NCBI GenBank assembly: GCA_933228675.1
Contig: OW121742.1
Span: forward strand, 125,651,983-125,715,982
DNA length: 64,000 bases
Direction of reading: 5' to 3'
From: Stomorhina lunata
Taxonomy: Eukaryota > Arthropoda > Insecta > Diptera > Rhiniidae
Positions 61,686 to 64,000 of this stretch are shown here, in pieces; positions within the stretch are counted from its first letter, which is position 1, and each line of letters starts with the position of its first letter. The notes under the pieces were generated by a model. That model was not told where the DNA came from. It did no database searches and saw only the letters and a program-made list of their open reading frames with translations. A program made the position numbers and the translations under genes.

Positions 61686-64000
61686 ACGTTATAATACTAT
61701 TATAATGTATTATAAAGCATTCTAATGCAATTGTTATATAGTAAAACTTGTTGTTATCATATGTTGAAACGATTATAATGCATTATAACACATTATGACG
61801 CGATTCTAATGTGTTATAATGAATTATAATCCGAATATAATGTATTATAATGCATTATAATACTATCATAATGTATTACTACGCTTTATAATAGGATTGA
61901 AATGTAGTATAATGCATTATAATGTGTTATAACGAATTTTAATGTATAATAACGCTTTATAATACGATTATAAATAGTTTATAATGCATTATATCCTGTT
62001 ATAATACGATTGTAATGTATTATTATAGTATTACAATATATTATAAAGCATTATAATACGATTGTAATGTATTATAACTCATTATAATATTATTATAGTT
62101 TGTTAGAACTCATTAAAGTACGATTATAAAGTATCATAACGAATTATAAAACGAATATAATATACTATAATGCATTGTAATACGATTTTAATGTATTATA
62201 ACTCAATTTGTATGTATTATAATTTATAATAATACAATTATCATGTATTGAAAGCTTTTGTAATACGATTATAATGTATTATAACTCATTTAAACGCAAT
62301 TCTAATGTGTTATAATGAATTATAATCCGAATATAATGTATTATAATGCATTATAATACTATTATAATGCGTTTATAATGTATTATAACCCGTTATAATA
62401 CGATTATAATACATTATAATACGATTACAACGAATTATAACTCATAATACCACCATGATAACTTATTAGAACTCATTAAGGTGCGATTATAATGAATAAA
62501 ATGCATTGTAATACGATTTTTATTTATTATAACTTAATATAATAGGACTTTTATGTATTATAACTCATTATAATATCATTATAGATTATTAGAACTTATT
62601 TAAGTGCAATTATAATGTATCATAAAGCATTGCAATACGATTTTAAAGCATTATAATACGATTATAATGTATTATAACGCGTTTTGATGTACTGCAACCT
62701 ATAATAACACAATTATTAAGTATTATAATGCATTTAATCACGATAATAACGCAATATAATACGATTATATTGTATTGTAACGCATTGTAATACTAATATA
62801 ATTTGTTATAACAAATTATAATGCATTATAAAATGATTATAATTCATTATAATGCAATTGCAATGCAATCGTAATGCATTATTTCTAGTTAAAACCATAT
62901 TCTAACCTATTTTGATATGATTATAAATTATTATAATGAATTTTTACACGATAGTAATGTATAATGACGCATTATAATGCATTATGACTCATTATAATAC
63001 GACTTTAATTTATATAAACCATTACATTATATTACGCTCTTAATGTGTTATGTGTTATTATTATACGATTATAATGTATGATAAAGCATTTTTTAACGCC
63101 TTATAACTTAGTTAAATGCGATGATAATGCATGAAAATGCATTATAATGCATTACAATGTATTATAATGCATTACAATGCATTACAATGAATTATAATGC
63201 ATTACAATGCGATTATAATGCATTATAATGCGATAATAATCGCATAACAATGCATTGTAATGCGATTATAATGCATTATAATGCATTACAATGCATTATT
63301 ATGCATTATAGTGCATTACAATGACTCATTATAATACGACTTTCATATATAAAAACCATTACATTATATTACGCTCTTAATGTGTTATGAGTTATTATAA
63401 TACGATTATAATGTATGATAAAGCATTTTTTAACGCCTTATATAACTTAGTTAAATGCGATTATAATGCATTACAATGCATTATAATCCATTACAATGCG
63501 ATTATAATGCTATTATAATACATTATAATGCGATTATAATCGCATAACAATGCATTATAATGTGACTATAATTCATTGGAATACAGTATAATGCGACTAT
63601 AATGCGTTACAATGCATTATTATACATTATAATGCATTACAATGCATTAAAATGCGATAATAATGCATTTTAATCGCATTGCAATGCATTTTAATCGTAT
63701 TGCAATGCATTATAATGCATTTGAATGCATTGCATATAATGCATTGTAATGCATTATCATACATTACAATGCATTATAATGCATTACAATGCTATTATAA
63801 TGCAATATAATGCGATTATAATCGCATAACAATGCATTATAATGTGACTATAATGCATTAGAATACATTATAATGCGACTATAATGCATTATTATGCGTT
63901 ACAATGCATTATTATACATTATAATGCATTATAATGCATTAAAATGCGATAATAATGCATATAATGCATTGTAATGCATTATCATACATTACAATGCATT
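61685..64000 (+). repeat. Satellite-like family C array 5 (continues past window)
   Basis: TTATAATGCATTATAATGC words, increasingly pure towards the end. Long duplications are visible: GAATTATAATCCGAATATAA at 61820 and about 62317; GACTCATTATAATACGACTT at 62985 and 63323; GCGATTATAATCGCATAACA at 63531 and 63812. Confidence 0.9.

Overview
The window is AT-rich DNA from an insect, most likely a calyptrate (muscoid) fly. Three things point there: a conserved WDR26 gene with a long Ser/Asn/Thr-rich N-terminus, short dipteran-type introns, and mobile elements typical of flies (mariner/Tc1 remnants, Jockey- and RTE-type LINE tails, DINE-1-like rolling-circle elements, a tRNA-derived SINE). Genus cannot be decided from sequence alone; a blowfly or house-fly relative is an inference.

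Genes. WDR26, a scaffold of the CTLH/GID ubiquitin ligase, lies on the + strand in three exons (3-953, 4276-5231, 5307-5793), is open at its 5' end, and has an SINE and DINE-1-like debris in its first intron. It converges on a complete four-exon ARV1 gene on the - strand (9275 to 8359), whose last intron appears to be GC-AG. A TATA/Inr promoter at 12784 precedes a possible two-exon 34-codon micropeptide. At 24880-30041 there are two CA-rich, 5'UTR-like tracts, each ending in a short coding start and a GTAAGT donor in the same phase (26303-26366 and 30002-30041). I read these as alternative first exons of one unidentified + strand gene. If so, everything from 30042 to the window end lies in an intron of more than 34 kb.

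The rest is repeats. 13-31 kb is a graveyard of decayed elements (mariner-type transposases, LINE 3' ends, MITEs, short tandem duplications). From 33.5 kb on, two satellite-like families dominate: family A (about 30 bp, CTATAG and ATCAAAAA modules) and family C (TTATAAT/GCATTATAATGC dyads with 52-bp and 217-269-bp higher-order units). A third, family B (31 bp), lies at 9.65-11.25 kb. By my boundaries they total about 18 kb. All three are built from short palindromes.

The most notable item is a near-perfect type I hammerhead ribozyme on the - strand at 54989-55032. It sits in a roughly 300-bp unique island between two family A blocks and resembles the ribozymes of Penelope-like retroelements or retrozymes.
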